Assembly: GCF_001476895.1 (NCBI RefSeq)
Contig: NZ_LDTB01000011.1
Location: 17,494 to 81,493 of the forward strand
Length of the DNA stretch: 64,000 nt
Source of the DNA: Sphingomonas endophytica
GTDB taxonomy: Bacteria > Pseudomonadota > Alphaproteobacteria > Sphingomonadales > Sphingomonadaceae
Direction of reading: 5' to 3'
In this document: piece by piece, positions 1-10,766 of the stretch
Layout of the letters: every line of letters begins with the position of its first letter
Numbering within the stretch: the first letter of the stretch is position 1
Notes under the pieces: model-generated
Databases searched by the model: none
What the model saw: the letters and a program-made list of their open reading frames with translations, nothing else
What the model was told of the DNA's origin: nothing
Program-made: the position numbers and the translations under genes

Positions 1-752
1 CGGCGTTCTTCGTGGCGGGTGGCCTTGGCCTCGCATGGGTGTTGCTCTGGCTGCTCTGGTATGCGCCGCCCGCCCGCCATCGCCTGATCTCCGCGCAGGA
101 ACGGCACCTGATCGCGGAGGGGCAGGAGGTCGCGCTGGCAAGCCGGCGCCGCCGCCCGCCGCTCGGCGAACTGCTCCGCCGCCGCAACCTGTGGACGATC
201 GCCGCCGCGCGCTTCCTCGCCGATCCGGTCTGGGGGATGCTGTCGCTGTGGATGCCGCTGTACCTCGTCCAGGTGCGGCATTTCGACCTCCGGCAGATCG
301 CGCTGTTCGCCTGGCTGCCGTTCCTCGCCGCCGATCTCGGCTGCCTGTTCGGGCCCGCCGTGGTGGCGTGGCTGCAACGTCGCGGCATCGGCCTCATCGA
401 CGCGCGGCGCTGGGCCTTCACGCTCGGTGCGGTGCTGATGACGGGCATGATCTTCGTCGGCACCGTGACCAGCCCCGTCGTCGCGATCGCCTTGCTGTGC
501 CTCGGCGGTTTCGCGCACCAGACGCTGTCGGTCACGGTCATCACGATGGTGTCAGACCTGTTCCCGCAGGATCAGGTCGCCACCGCGACCGGCATCTCGG
601 GCACCGCCGCCAATCTGGGCGTGCTGCTCTTCACGCTGGGGCTGGGATCGCTGGTCGATCAGGTCGGATACCAGCCCTTCTTCATCCTGCTCGGCCTGCT
701 TGATCTGGCCGGTGCCGTGCTGCTCTGGACGAATATCCGAAAGCCGACATGA
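1..752 (+). CDS. MFS transporter, C-terminal part (cut at left edge)
   Basis: This is the C-terminal part of a major facilitator superfamily permease; the open frame runs to the window edge, so the start lies outside. At least six hydrophobic segments are visible, with a basic cytoplasmic stretch (about residues 20-60 of the visible part) typical of the loop between the two six-helix halves. The sequence resembles the ACS (anion:cation symporter, hexuronate-like) group. Its stop overlaps the start of the GH43 gene (ATGA), so the two are very likely co-transcribed and the substrate is probably a sugar or sugar acid released by that enzyme. The exact substrate cannot be read from the sequence. 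Confidence 0.85.
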   Translation, partial: AFFVAGGLGLAWVLLWLLWYAPPARHRLISAQERHLIAEGQEVALASRRRRPPLGELLRRRNLWTIAAARFLADPVWGMLSLWMPLYLVQVRHFDLRQIALFAWLPFLAADLGCLFGPAVVAWLQRRGIGLIDARRWAFTLGAVLMTGMIFVGTVTSPVVAIALLCLGGFAHQTLSVTVITMVSDLFPQDQVATATGISGTAANLGVLLFTLGLGSLVDQVGYQPFFILLGLLDLAGAVLLWTNIRKPT

Positions 753-2356
753 CCCTTCGCAATCCCATCCTGCGCGGTTTCCATCCGGATCCCTCGATCG
801 TGCGCGTCGGCGATGACTATTACCTCGCCACCTCCACATTCGAATGGTTGCCCGGTGTGCGGATCCACCATTCGCGCGATCTGGCCGACTGGCGGCTCGT
901 CGCGCGTCCACTCGACCGGCCCAGCCAGATCGACCTGCGCGGCGATCCGGATTCGTGCGGTGTGTGGGCCGCGGATCTCAGCCACGCCGACGGCCGCTTC
1001 CACCTCGTCTACACCGATGTGAAGCGATACGGGCGGACCACCGTCGACGGGGCGGTCGGCGTGTCGCTGCGCGATTTCCACAATTACTGGGTCTGGTGCG
1101 ACCGCATCGACGGCGAATGGTCCGACCCCGTCCATCTGAACAGCAGCGGCTTCGACCCGGCATTGTTCCACGACGACGACGGGCGAAGCTGGCTCCTCAA
1201 CATGTTGTGGGATCACCGGCCGGGGCGCCCGCGCTTTGGCGGGATCGTCATCCAGGAACTGGACAGGACGGCGGGCGGCCTCGTCGGCGAACGCCGCGTC
1301 ATCTTCGGCGGCACCGCGCTGGGCTTTACCGAGGGGCCGCACCTCTACAAGCGCGACGGCTGGTACCATCTGCTGGTCGCGGAAGGCGGAACCGAGCGCA
1401 ACCATGCGGTGGTGATGGCCCGGTCGCGCCAGCTGTTCGGGCCCTATGAGGTGCATCCCGACGGACCGGTGCTTACCGCGCGGGGTCGCCCGGACGCCGC
1501 GTTGCAGCGCACCGGCCACGGCGATCTCGTCGAAGCGCCCGACGGCACCACATGGCTGACCTATCTCTGCGGGCGCCCGCTGCCCGCCAGCGACCGTTGC
1601 GTGCTGGGTCGCGAGACCGCGATCCAGCCGGTCGAATGGGGCGAGGACGGCTGGCTGCGCACGCTCGACGGCGCGGCGATGCCGATGATCGAGGTGCCCG
1701 GCGGTGTGCCGACCACGCCGCACCCGCCGACACGATCCTTCGCCCGCTTCACCGGCGCGACGCTGCCGCCCGAATTCCAGTGGCTGCGCACGCCCTATCC
1801 GGACGACATCTTCAGCCTCTCGGCACGGCCCGGATGGCTGCGGCTGCATGGCCGCGAGTCGATCGGCAGCCACTTCACCCAGGCGCTGGTCGCGCGGCGG
1901 CAGCAGGCGTTCCGCTACAGCGCCGAGACATGGATGGACTATCGCCCGGACCATTTCCAGCAGGCGGCGGGGCTGGTCTGCTACTATAACGCGACCAAGT
2001 TTCACTACCTCCACGTCACCGCCGACGACCGGGGCGCTCGGGTGTTGCAGGTGCTGTCGGTCCTGCCGATCGGCGACGGTGTGAGCGCCACGACTGATCC
2101 GGTCGCGATCGGAGAGGGCGCGGTCGCGCTGCGCGTCGATGTGGATAACGAGGCGCTTCGCTTCGGTTATCGCGTGGGCGAGGACGCGGAATGGACGTGG
2201 CTGGACGCGGTCTTCGCCGCGGACCCGCTGTCGGACGAAGCCACGATCGCGGGCCTTCCCAATTTCACCGGCACCTTCGTCGGCATGGCGTGCCAGGACG
2301 TGTCCGGCGCGGGCAAGGCCGCTGACTTCGCCTATTTCCATTATGTCGAGGCATGA
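749..2356 (+). CDS. Glycoside hydrolase family 43 (beta-xylosidase / arabinofuranosidase type)
   Basis: The 535-residue protein begins with the GH43 five-bladed propeller signature NPILRGFHPDPSIVRVGDDY. The expected acidic triad is present: D14 (general base, in HPDPS), D136 (in SGFDPALF) and E195 (general acid, in GFTEGPHLY). The C-terminal 200 residues fit the concanavalin-like beta-sandwich of subfamily 11 beta-xylosidases, and the length matches. No signal peptide is seen, so it should act in the cytoplasm on imported oligosaccharides, in keeping with the permease gene it overlaps. Xylosidase and arabinofuranosidase activity cannot be told apart by eye. Confidence 0.93.
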   Translation: MTLRNPILRGFHPDPSIVRVGDDYYLATSTFEWLPGVRIHHSRDLADWRLVARPLDRPSQIDLRGDPDSCGVWAADLSHADGRFHLVYTDVKRYGRTTVDGAVGVSLRDFHNYWVWCDRIDGEWSDPVHLNSSGFDPALFHDDDGRSWLLNMLWDHRPGRPRFGGIVIQELDRTAGGLVGERRVIFGGTALGFTEGPHLYKRDGWYHLLVAEGGTERNHAVVMARSRQLFGPYEVHPDGPVLTARGRPDAALQRTGHGDLVEAPDGTTWLTYLCGRPLPASDRCVLGRETAIQPVEWGEDGWLRTLDGAAMPMIEVPGGVPTTPHPPTRSFARFTGATLPPEFQWLRTPYPDDIFSLSARPGWLRLHGRESIGSHFTQALVARRQQAFRYSAETWMDYRPDHFQQAAGLVCYYNATKFHYLHVTADDRGARVLQVLSVLPIGDGVSATTDPVAIGEGAVALRVDVDNEALRFGYRVGEDAEWTWLDAVFAADPLSDEATIAGLPNFTGTFVGMACQDVSGAGKAADFAYFHYVEA

Positions 2357-2423
2357 CCGCACCGTTCGTTGCCCCCGCCAACAACATCGAAGGTTGCGGC
2401 CTCTAATCAATGCTGTAGAAGAT

Positions 2424-3686
<1,263 letters not shown>

Positions 3687-4079
3687 TCCCGGGCGACCGG
3701 GCGGCGGTATGCACCGCCACGGGTCGCGCGAAAGAGAAAATGCTTTCGCTATTGTATTGACAAGATGATCTCCGAGTATAGTGTTTGATGGTAACGTTAC
3801 CGTACTGCTGACAGGTAGCTTCTGAAACTTTGGCGCGCGCGTGCCGAAGGTGAGGGAAATGCCGTCCAAGAATTCACGTGATGAATATTGCCAAGAGGCG
3901 ACGTTCGTCATGATCGAGGATTTGTGCTCGTCGCGCATGCGCACCCTCAGATGTGTTCCGGGACGGCCCGATGCGTGCGGTGATGAAGGGCTGGGCGGTA
4001 ATGGCGCCCGGCGATGACAAGACGAGGCGGCCCAATGACCGCCCGCGACGCAGCGACATAACAAGGGAGTTAGGGGAAG
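3687..4079. other. Intergenic region: receptor promoter and operator
   Basis: This 393-bp gap separates the esterase from the TonB-dependent receptor. It starts with a hairpin (3703-3718, GGCGGT/ACCGCC, within a longer imperfect stem 3695-3724) that could end esterase transcription. It then becomes unusually A+T-rich for the window, with a TTGACA hexamer at 3757-3762, TATAGT at 3777-3782 (spacing of 14 bp is short for sigma-70) and a perfect 12-bp palindrome at 3790-3801. The remaining 280 bp form a long leader in which no gene is supported. Confidence 0.6.
3790..3801. promoter_or_regulatory. LacI-family-type operator palindrome GGTAACGTTACC
   Basis: The perfect 12-bp palindrome GGTAACGTTACC has a central CG, as is typical of LacI/GalR-family operators. 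It lies just downstream of promoter-like A+T-rich DNA and 279 bp before the receptor gene, a position suited to repression. No LacI-family gene is present in the window, so the regulator would be encoded elsewhere. Confidence 0.55.
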
Positions 4080-7000
4080 ATGATGACAGCGTTGATCGAC
4101 AGGCGCCGTGCCCGCATGCGGACCGGCGTGGCCGCCATCGCCCTGATCGCCGCCGGTGCCATGCCGTCGCTCGCGGCGGCGCAATCGGCACCTGCCGGGC
4201 AGGAGGCGGGTGCCGCGACGACACCGCCCGAGGTGCCCGCGCAGCTCGACACCACCGCCGGTTCCACCGCGCTGCCCGACCCGGCCAGCCAGGCGACGAC
4301 GGACGACGACACCGCGCGCGACGTGATCGTCACCGGCTCGCGCATCACGACCGGCGGCTTCACCGCGCCGACCCCCACGACCGTGATCGACTCGGGCGCG
4401 ATCGCCGCCAACGCCCAGCCGAACGTCTTCACGACCATCTCGCAACTGCCTTCGCTACAGGGATCGACGGGGACGAGCGTCAACACCTTCAGCACGTCGA
4501 GCGGCGCGCAGGGCCTCAGTTCGTTCTCGCTGCGCGGGGTCGGCGCGATCCGCACGCTCACCCTGATCGACGGCCAGCGCGTCGTCGGCGCCAACGTCAC
4601 CGGCGTCCCCGATGTCAGCCAGTTCCCGCAATTGCTGATCAAGCGCGTCGACGTGGTGAACGGCGGCGCCTCGGCCTCCTATGGCTCGGACGCGGTCGGC
4701 GGCGTGGTGAACTTCATCACCGACACTCGGTTCAAGGGCGTGAAGGGCAACGTCCAGGGCGGCATCACCGATTACGGCGACAACGAGCAGGTGCTGGTCC
4801 AGCTCGCCGCGGGCACCAGCCTGCTCGACGACCGGCTGCACATCGTCGGCAGCACCGAATATGCCCGTGACGAGGGCGTCGGCGGCGGCGAGTTCGGCAT
4901 CGGTCTGGCGGGCGGCCGCGACTGGTTCAAACAGACGACGCTGGTGAACCGCAACGTCACCAACGACGGTTCGCCGCAATATGTGCTGCGCGACTATGCG
5001 CAGTCGATCACCTTCACCAAATACGGCCTGATCACCGCCGGCCCGTTGCAGGGCATCGCCTTCGACCAGTCGGGCAAGCCGTTCCAGTTCCAATATGGCT
5101 CGAACGGCGTGCCGTCGCGGACGTCGTCGGGTGCGGTCCTCGGCTGTTTCGCGGGCTTCTGCCAGGGCGGCGACCTGTCCGGCAACGTCGATGCCGGACG
5201 CTCGCTGCTGTCCGGGCTGGAGCGGCTGAACAGCTACGGCCGGATCGGTTTCGACTTCGCGCCGGATAACGAGATCTATGTCACCGCCAACATCGCGCAG
5301 GTGAAGACCAACAACCAGCCGGTCGGCGGGCAGAACCGCCCGGCGCTGACGATCCAGTGCGCCAACCCTTATGTCCCGGCGGAGATCAAGTCGGCGTGCG
5401 CGACGGCGAACATCACGCAATTCCAGTTCGGCACCAGCAACGCCGCGCTCGGCAACACGCAGGTGCATACCGACCGTCGCCAGTATCGCTTCGTGGTCGG
5501 CGCGAAGGGGCGGCAGCCGGTGTTCGGATCGGACTGGAGCTACGACATCTATGTCGAACACGGCACCAACCGTACCCGGATCGACGTCGACAACATCCTG
5601 CTGACGCAGCGCTACAACAACGCCATCAATGCCGTCACGCTGGACGGCGCGATCGTCTGCGCCAATCCCGTAGCGCGTGCCGCCGGCTGCCAGCCGCTGA
5701 ACGTCTTCGGCGGCAATCCGTCGCAGCAGGCGCTCGACTATGTGATGCCGGCCAACGGCCCGCGCCAGCGCACGCGCCAGACGCAGGACGTCGCCAGCCT
5801 CAACTTCTCGGGATCGCCGTTCAGTTCGTGGGCGGGGCCGGTGTCGGTCGCGTTCGGTGCCGAGTTCCGCCACGAATATTACAAGGTCACCGCCGATCCG
5901 TACGGCGCGGGCATCGACAATCAGCCGTATGATTCGATCTATCCGGCGGATCCGGTGCAGCTGCCGGCGGGCAACAACTGGTATGCCGGCAATTACAAGA
6001 ACGGCTCCGGCGCCTATAGCGTGAAGGAGGCCTTCATCGAGGTCGACGTGCCGCTGCTCAACGGCGATTCGGTCGGCCGCGCCAGCGTCAACGGCGCCGC
6101 GCGCGTCACGGACTACAGCACCTCCGGCACGGTATGGGCGTGGAAGGTCGGCGGCACCTGGGATCTGCCGATCGACGGGCTCCGGCTGCGCGGCGTCACC
6201 TCGCGCGACGTGCGCGCGCCCAACCTGTCGGAGCTGTTCGCCGCGCCGGTCACGACCACGCAGCCGAACTTCTTCGATCCGTTCCGCAACGTGAACGTGC
6301 TGGCGATCCAGAACACGATCGGCAATCCCAACCTGACGCCGGAGATCGCGCGCAATACCACCGCCGGCATCGCCTTCTCCGGATCGAGCTGGCTGCCCGG
6401 GCTCAGCCTGTCGTTCGACTGGTACAAGCTGAAGATCACCGACGTCATCTCCAGCCTGGGCGCGGGCGACATCGTCGACCTCTGCTATCGCAACATCCTG
6501 CCGGGCACGTGCAGCGCATTCAACCTGAACAACCAGAACGGCCCGAACTTCATCAACGTACAGGCGTTCAACCTCGCGTCGATCGACACGTCAGGATACG
6601 ATATCGAGGCGAGCTATCGCTGGCAGCGTCCGCTCGGCCTGCCGGGCCGGCTGACGGTACGCGCGCTGGCGACGCACATCAGCAGGTTCGTCACCGACAC
6701 CGGGCTGAACGGGACCATCCCCAACGATACCGCCGGGGTGAACACCGGCAACACGCCCGACTGGAAGTGGCTGGCGGTGCAGACCTATGAAGGCGACAAC
6801 TTCTCGCTGCTGCTTCAGGAACGGTGGTTCAGCGACGGCGTGCTCGGGAACCAATATGTCGTCTGCCAGCCCGGCACCTGTCCCGAATCGACCAACAAGC
6901 ACCCGACGATCGACCAGAACTTCATGCCGGGCGCCTTCTACATGGATGTCGGCGGCACCTACAACATCTCCAGGGCGGTGACCGCCTATGCCAAGGTCGA

Positions 7001-7106
7001 CAACCTCTTCAACCGCGATCCGGCCAAGTCGCCGTTCTTCGTCAACCCGGCGCTGTACGACGTGCTGGGCCGCACCTACCGACTGGGTGTGCGCTTCAGC
7101 TTCTGA
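4080..7106 (+). CDS. TonB-dependent outer membrane receptor
   Basis: This is a 1008-residue outer membrane receptor. It has a signal peptide (cleavage near residue 34, SLAAA/Q), a Pro/Thr/Asp-rich segment, a TonB-box-like DVIVTGSRI beginning at residue 81, a plug domain (about 95-215) with RGVG and GGASASYGSDAVGGVVNF motifs, and a 22-strand-type barrel ending in an aromatic residue (RLGVRFSF). The size and the GSRI-type plug match the large sphingomonad receptors that import oligosaccharides or plant compounds rather than small siderophore receptors. An AGGGGAAG site precedes two adjacent ATG codons (4080, 4083). The LacI-type palindrome upstream suggests sugar-responsive control. The ligand is unknown. 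Confidence 0.95.
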   Translation: MMTALIDRRRARMRTGVAAIALIAAGAMPSLAAAQSAPAGQEAGAATTPPEVPAQLDTTAGSTALPDPASQATTDDDTARDVIVTGSRITTGGFTAPTPTTVIDSGAIAANAQPNVFTTISQLPSLQGSTGTSVNTFSTSSGAQGLSSFSLRGVGAIRTLTLIDGQRVVGANVTGVPDVSQFPQLLIKRVDVVNGGASASYGSDAVGGVVNFITDTRFKGVKGNVQGGITDYGDNEQVLVQLAAGTSLLDDRLHIVGSTEYARDEGVGGGEFGIGLAGGRDWFKQTTLVNRNVTNDGSPQYVLRDYAQSITFTKYGLITAGPLQGIAFDQSGKPFQFQYGSNGVPSRTSSGAVLGCFAGFCQGGDLSGNVDAGRSLLSGLERLNSYGRIGFDFAPDNEIYVTANIAQVKTNNQPVGGQNRPALTIQCANPYVPAEIKSACATANITQFQFGTSNAALGNTQVHTDRRQYRFVVGAKGRQPVFGSDWSYDIYVEHGTNRTRIDVDNILLTQRYNNAINAVTLDGAIVCANPVARAAGCQPLNVFGGNPSQQALDYVMPANGPRQRTRQTQDVASLNFSGSPFSSWAGPVSVAFGAEFRHEYYKVTADPYGAGIDNQPYDSIYPADPVQLPAGNNWYAGNYKNGSGAYSVKEAFIEVDVPLLNGDSVGRASVNGAARVTDYSTSGTVWAWKVGGTWDLPIDGLRLRGVTSRDVRAPNLSELFAAPVTTTQPNFFDPFRNVNVLAIQNTIGNPNLTPEIARNTTAGIAFSGSSWLPGLSLSFDWYKLKITDVISSLGAGDIVDLCYRNILPGTCSAFNLNNQNGPNFINVQAFNLASIDTSGYDIEASYRWQRPLGLPGRLTVRALATHISRFVTDTGLNGTIPNDTAGVNTGNTPDWKWLAVQTYEGDNFSLLLQERWFSDGVLGNQYVVCQPGTCPESTNKHPTIDQNFMPGAFYMDVGGTYNISRAVTAYAKVDNLFNRDPAKSPFFVNPALYDVLGRTYRLGVRFSF

Positions 7107-7113
7107 TGTCGGC

Positions 7114-7141
7114 GGGGGCACGCGCGTCGTCGCGCGTCCCC
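7114..7141 (+). terminator. Hairpin terminator after the TonB receptor gene
   Basis: GGGG and ACGCGCG (7115-7126, one bulged C) pair with CGCGCGT and CCCC (7131-7141) around a 4-nt loop, starting 8 bp after the receptor stop. There is no T-run, so it is either a weak intrinsic terminator or an mRNA-stabilising structure. Confidence 0.5.
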
Positions 7142-7173
7142 TGTCACCGCGGCATCTTACGCGCGGCGTTCAA

Positions 7174-7185
7174 ACCCTATATGAT
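7174..7185 (-). promoter_or_regulatory. Candidate GntR operator before its own gene
   Basis: ACCCTATATGAT, read on the opposite strand as ATCATATAGGGT, matches 11 of 12 bases of the repeated site. It lies 35 bp before the GntR gene, as expected for autoregulation. Confidence 0.5.
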
Positions 7186-7220
7186 CGGGTTTCCTTTTCC
7201 CCCGGAACGGCGAACCCGAC

Positions 7221-7937
7221 TTGCGGCAGATCGACACGAAGCGTCCCGTCACGGCGACCTCCCGCGCAGCGCGCCCGGCGCCGGTGACGACGATGGTGGA
7301 GCGGGCGTACGACCATCTGCTCTACATGCTGATGAGCCTGAAGATCGCCCCCGGCGAGCGTATCGCGATCGACACGGTGGCGCGTCAGCTGGGCATCTCG
7401 CAGACGCCGGTGCGCGAGGCGATGAGCCAGCTCGAGGCCGAGAAGCTGGTCTACAAGATGCCGAACGTCGGCTATCGCGCCAGCCCGCAGATGACGCGCG
7501 CGGAGGTGCGGGATCTCTATACGCTGCGCCAGTTGATCGAGCCCTATGCCGCGGCGCGTGCGGCGGAGGCGATGACCGACACCGCGATCCAGACGTTGCG
7601 CGCGATCGGTCAGGACATGTCGAGCGTGGTGGAGGGCGACGCGCGCGCCTATTCCCGCTTCGCAGAGGCCGATGCCGCGCTCCACCGGCTGATCGCGACC
7701 GGCAGCGGCAATCGCCTGATCGCCGAAACGATCGACCGCCTTCATGCCCACCTCCATATCTTCCGCGCCCTCTATGCCACCAATGCCCCGCACGAGGCCG
7801 CGCGGGAACATCGCGCGATCATCGACGCGCTGGTGGCGCATGACGCGGCGGCGGCCGAGCGCGCGGTCCGCCACCATCTCGAATGTTCGCAGCAGCGGAT
7901 GGACGCCGTGCTGGCGCAGGGTGCGGCAAGCGACTGA
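7221..7937 (+). CDS. GntR-family transcriptional regulator (FCD subfamily)
   Basis: The 238-residue protein has an N-terminal winged helix (about 25-85, with DTVARQLGISQTPVREAMSQ at 51-70) and an all-helical FCD ligand domain (about 95-225). Acidic and histidine residues in the FCD metal-site positions (D151, H155, H197, H218/H219) suggest metal-assisted binding of a carboxylate. The start is uncertain: TTG 7221 gives an extended N-terminus, while ATG 7293 gives a more usual length; neither has a strong ribosome site. It stands before the amidohydrolase operon, and copies of one palindrome lie upstream of it and of the neighbouring operons, so it is the best candidate for the local repressor. 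Confidence 0.9.
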   Translation: MRQIDTKRPVTATSRAARPAPVTTMVERAYDHLLYMLMSLKIAPGERIAIDTVARQLGISQTPVREAMSQLEAEKLVYKMPNVGYRASPQMTRAEVRDLYTLRQLIEPYAAARAAEAMTDTAIQTLRAIGQDMSSVVEGDARAYSRFAEADAALHRLIATGSGNRLIAETIDRLHAHLHIFRALYATNAPHEAAREHRAIIDALVAHDAAAAERAVRHHLECSQQRMDAVLAQGAASD

Positions 7938-7997
7938 CAACATTCGCGTTCATTGTCGCTCCGCTGCTTGACAGCCATCGGAGCCGCCCCTAGTCAG

Positions 7998-8009
7998 ATC
8001 ATATAGGAT
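7998..8009 (+). promoter_or_regulatory. Candidate GntR operator before the amidohydrolase operon
   Basis: ATCATATAGGAT occurs 20 bp upstream of the amidohydrolase start and is identical to 22936-22947. The form ATC-N-TATA-N-GAT is a palindrome of the size bound by GntR dimers. Its closeness to the start codon would favour repression. Confidence 0.6.
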
Positions 8010-8029
8010 ATGACCTGGGGAGGAGTGCG

Positions 8030-9430
8030 ATGCGGCGAATTCGTCCGGCTCGCGCGTGGGCGTCGACCCGCGTCGGCGTCGCGTTGGTGGCGCTGTGTCT
8101 CGGTGGCACGGCGACGGCCGAGACGGTGGTTCTCGACCATGTCACGCTGTTCGATGGCACCGGCCGCGCGCCGCGCGCGGATCAGTCGCTCGTCATGACC
8201 GATGGCCGCATCACCTGGGTCGGCCCGGCCCGCCGCCGCCCCGCCCCGACAGGGGCCATCGTCACCGACCTGCGCGGCAAGTTCCTGATGCCCGGCCTGA
8301 TCGACAGCCATGTCCATCTCGGGCTCGTCGATGGCGTCGACCAGAGCTTCACCCGCTATTACGACCGCGCGAACGTCGAGCAGCAGTTGAAACTCTATGC
8401 CGCTTACGGCGTCACCTCAGTCTACACGCTCGGCACCGACGGCGATCTGATCCATCAGGTGATCGCCGATCAGCGTCGCATCGGGCGGATCGACATGGCG
8501 CGCGCCTATACCGCCGGTCGCGGGGTGGTCTACAAGGGCAGCTACGGCGGCGTGCCGGGGCTGGAGCAGTCGGTCGCCACCCCTGCCGAGGCGACCGCGA
8601 TGGTCCGGCGGGAAACCGCCAAGGGCGACGATTTCGTCAAGCTGTGGATGGACGACGAATTCGGCACCGTCGCGCGGCGGATGCCCTATCCGGTCAGCCG
8701 GGCGGTGATCGACGCCGCGCATGCGGCCGGGCGGAAGGCGGCGGCGCACATCTTCTATTACGACAATGCCGCCGAACTGACCCGGCAGGGCGTCGATGTC
8801 TTCATGCATCAGGTCCGCGATCGCGTCGCCGATCCGGCGCTGGCCACCGCGATGAAACGGCGCGGCACGTGGCAGCTCGCCTCGACGCTCAGCCGCGAGG
8901 CGAGCTTCACCTACACCCTGCTGCCCTTCGTGGACGAGCCGTTCTTCGCGCGCGGGGTCGCCCCCGCGACGATCGCCACGCTGAAGAGTGCCGAGCGGCG
9001 GCAGAAGCTTGCCGCATCGCCGCTGTTTCCCAAATATCCGCCGGTGCTGCGCAACGCGATGACGAGCCTCGCCGCCGAGGCGAGGGCCGGGGTGCGGTAT
9101 GGCATGGGCACCGACAGCGGGCCGACCGCGCGCTTTCCCGGCTATTTCGCGCATTGGGAACTGGAACTGATGGTCGCGGCCGGGCTCACCCCGCTACAGG
9201 CGCTGACCGCCGCGACCGGCACCAACGCCGGCTTCCTGCGCGAGAACGAAAGCGGCGTGTTGCGCCCCGGCAAATGGGCCGACCTGCTCGTGCTCGATCG
9301 CGATCCGACGCGCGACATCCGCAACACGCGCGCGATCAGCGCGGTCTATGTCGCCGGACGCAAGGTGCCGACGATCTGGGAGACCTGCGTCGGCCGCGCC
9401 CCCGACGCCTGCGGCGCGGCGAAGCCGTGA
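8030..9430 (+). CDS. Secreted metal-dependent amidohydrolase
   Basis: The 466-residue protein has a signal peptide (about 1-30) and an amidohydrolase-superfamily barrel. Metal ligands are recognisable: H94 and H96 (DSHVHLG), K204 (FVKLWMDDE, the usual carboxylated-lysine position), H240, H260 and D362 (GMGTDSG). The C-terminal GKWADLLVLDRDP segment belongs to the small composite beta domain. The family cleaves amide, lactone or other C-N and C-O bonds; the imidazolonepropionase/prolidase-like subgroup fits best, but the substrate is not readable. An AGGAG ribosome site supports the start. It is the first gene of a run of overlapping genes down to the cytochrome at 16 kb and acts outside the cytoplasm. 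Confidence 0.88.
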   Translation: MRRIRPARAWASTRVGVALVALCLGGTATAETVVLDHVTLFDGTGRAPRADQSLVMTDGRITWVGPARRRPAPTGAIVTDLRGKFLMPGLIDSHVHLGLVDGVDQSFTRYYDRANVEQQLKLYAAYGVTSVYTLGTDGDLIHQVIADQRRIGRIDMARAYTAGRGVVYKGSYGGVPGLEQSVATPAEATAMVRRETAKGDDFVKLWMDDEFGTVARRMPYPVSRAVIDAAHAAGRKAAAHIFYYDNAAELTRQGVDVFMHQVRDRVADPALATAMKRRGTWQLASTLSREASFTYTLLPFVDEPFFARGVAPATIATLKSAERRQKLAASPLFPKYPPVLRNAMTSLAAEARAGVRYGMGTDSGPTARFPGYFAHWELELMVAAGLTPLQALTAATGTNAGFLRENESGVLRPGKWADLLVLDRDPTRDIRNTRAISAVYVAGRKVPTIWETCVGRAPDACGAAKP

Positions 9431-10749
9431 GCGCGTCGGGCGCGCTGGTCGAGCCGGTGCCGGTCGCGGGCGAACGGTCGGTGCGGCCGACGCGGGTGCG
9501 CCATGCGGTGCTGTGGCTGACCGTGCTCGCGTATCTCATCACCTATATGGACCGCGTCGTGATCGCGACCGCCGCGCCGTCGATCCAGAAGGAATATGGC
9601 TTTTCGCTGGTCACGATGGGCTGGATCTTCGCGGCCTTCCAGTTCGCCTATGCCCTGTTCCAGATTCCCGGCGGATGGCTCGGCGATCGCTTCGGGCCGC
9701 GCCGCGCGCTCACCGGCGTGGTGATCTGGTGGTCGACCTTCACCGCCGCGACCGCGCTCACCTGGTCGGCGGGCTCGATGATGGTGTGCCGCTTCCTGTT
9801 CGGGATGGGCGAGGCGGGCGCGTTCCCGATCGCCACGCGCTCGCTGTCGCGCTGGATGCTGCCGGCGGAACGCGGCTGGGCGCAGGGGCTTACCCACGCC
9901 GGCGCGCGGCTCGGCGGCGCGGTCACGCCGGTGTTCGTCGCGCTGCTGATCCTCGATTTCGGCTGGCGGATGCCGTTCCTCCTGTTCGCCGGGGTCGGAC
10001 TCGTCTGGGCGGTGTCGTGGTTCGTCTATTACCGCGACGCGCCGCGTGAGCATCGCGGCGTCAACGCGGCCGAGCGTCTGATGATCGAGGAGGCGCTGGG
10101 CACCGGCCCCGCGCGGGCGCGCGTGCCGTGGCGTCACCTGCTGCGCCGGCCGCAGCTCTGGACGCTGTCGGCGATGTATTTCTGCTACGCCTATTGCATC
10201 AACATCTTCCTCACCTGGTTCCCGAAGTACCTGCACGACGCGCGCGGTTACGATCTCGCGGTAATGGGGCTGTTCGCCAGCCTGCCGTTGATGGCGGGCG
10301 TGGTCGGCGATCTCGCGGGCGGCTGGACCTCGGACCTGCTGGTGAAGCGCGGGGCGGGGCTGAAGCTCGCCCGGCGCGCGGTCGCGGTGACGGGCTTCGC
10401 GATCGCGGCGGCGATGATGCCGCTCGCGGCGGCGATCGACGCGCCGGTGGCGAGCATCATCTGCTTCTGCGTGGCGGTGTTCGGGCTCGAACTGACCGTC
10501 GGCGTGTCCTGGGCGGTGACGCTGGACATCGGCGGGGAGTTCGCCGGGTCGGTCTCGGCGGTGATGAACACGCTCGGCAATCTCGGCGCGGCGATCGCGG
10601 CCGCCGTGACCGGCTATATCGTGACGGTCGCCGGCTGGTTCCCCGCCTTCGTGGTGCTCGCGGTGCTGTGCGCGATCGCCGCCCTTCTGTTCCTGCGGAT
10701 CGACGCGTCGCGGCCGCTCGCGGCCGGTGGCGAGGGCGCCGCGGCATGA
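9427..10749 (+). CDS. MFS transporter (ACS family)
   Basis: This 440-residue permease starts at a GTG that overlaps the previous stop (GTGA). Twelve hydrophobic segments are visible in two halves. The first helix carries YMDRVVIATAAPSI and the helix 2-3 loop has GGWLGDRFGPRRAL, the MFS signature. This pattern is that of the ACS family, which takes up organic anions such as hexuronates, galactarate or phthalate with protons. In this operon it should import the product of periplasmic hydrolysis or oxidation. Which anion cannot be told. Confidence 0.9.
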   Translation: MSASGALVEPVPVAGERSVRPTRVRHAVLWLTVLAYLITYMDRVVIATAAPSIQKEYGFSLVTMGWIFAAFQFAYALFQIPGGWLGDRFGPRRALTGVVIWWSTFTAATALTWSAGSMMVCRFLFGMGEAGAFPIATRSLSRWMLPAERGWAQGLTHAGARLGGAVTPVFVALLILDFGWRMPFLLFAGVGLVWAVSWFVYYRDAPREHRGVNAAERLMIEEALGTGPARARVPWRHLLRRPQLWTLSAMYFCYAYCINIFLTWFPKYLHDARGYDLAVMGLFASLPLMAGVVGDLAGGWTSDLLVKRGAGLKLARRAVAVTGFAIAAAMMPLAAAIDAPVASIICFCVAVFGLELTVGVSWAVTLDIGGEFAGSVSAVMNTLGNLGAAIAAAVTGYIVTVAGWFPAFVVLAVLCAIAALLFLRIDASRPLAAGGEGAAA

Positions 10750-10766
10750 CCTCTGGAGATACGTGC

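Noticed and set aside
4083..7106. The receptor as a siderophore-type TonB receptor
   Set aside because: Size, the VTGSRI plug start and the polysaccharide-gene context fit nutrient receptors better; no iron-uptake genes or Fur-like box are nearby.
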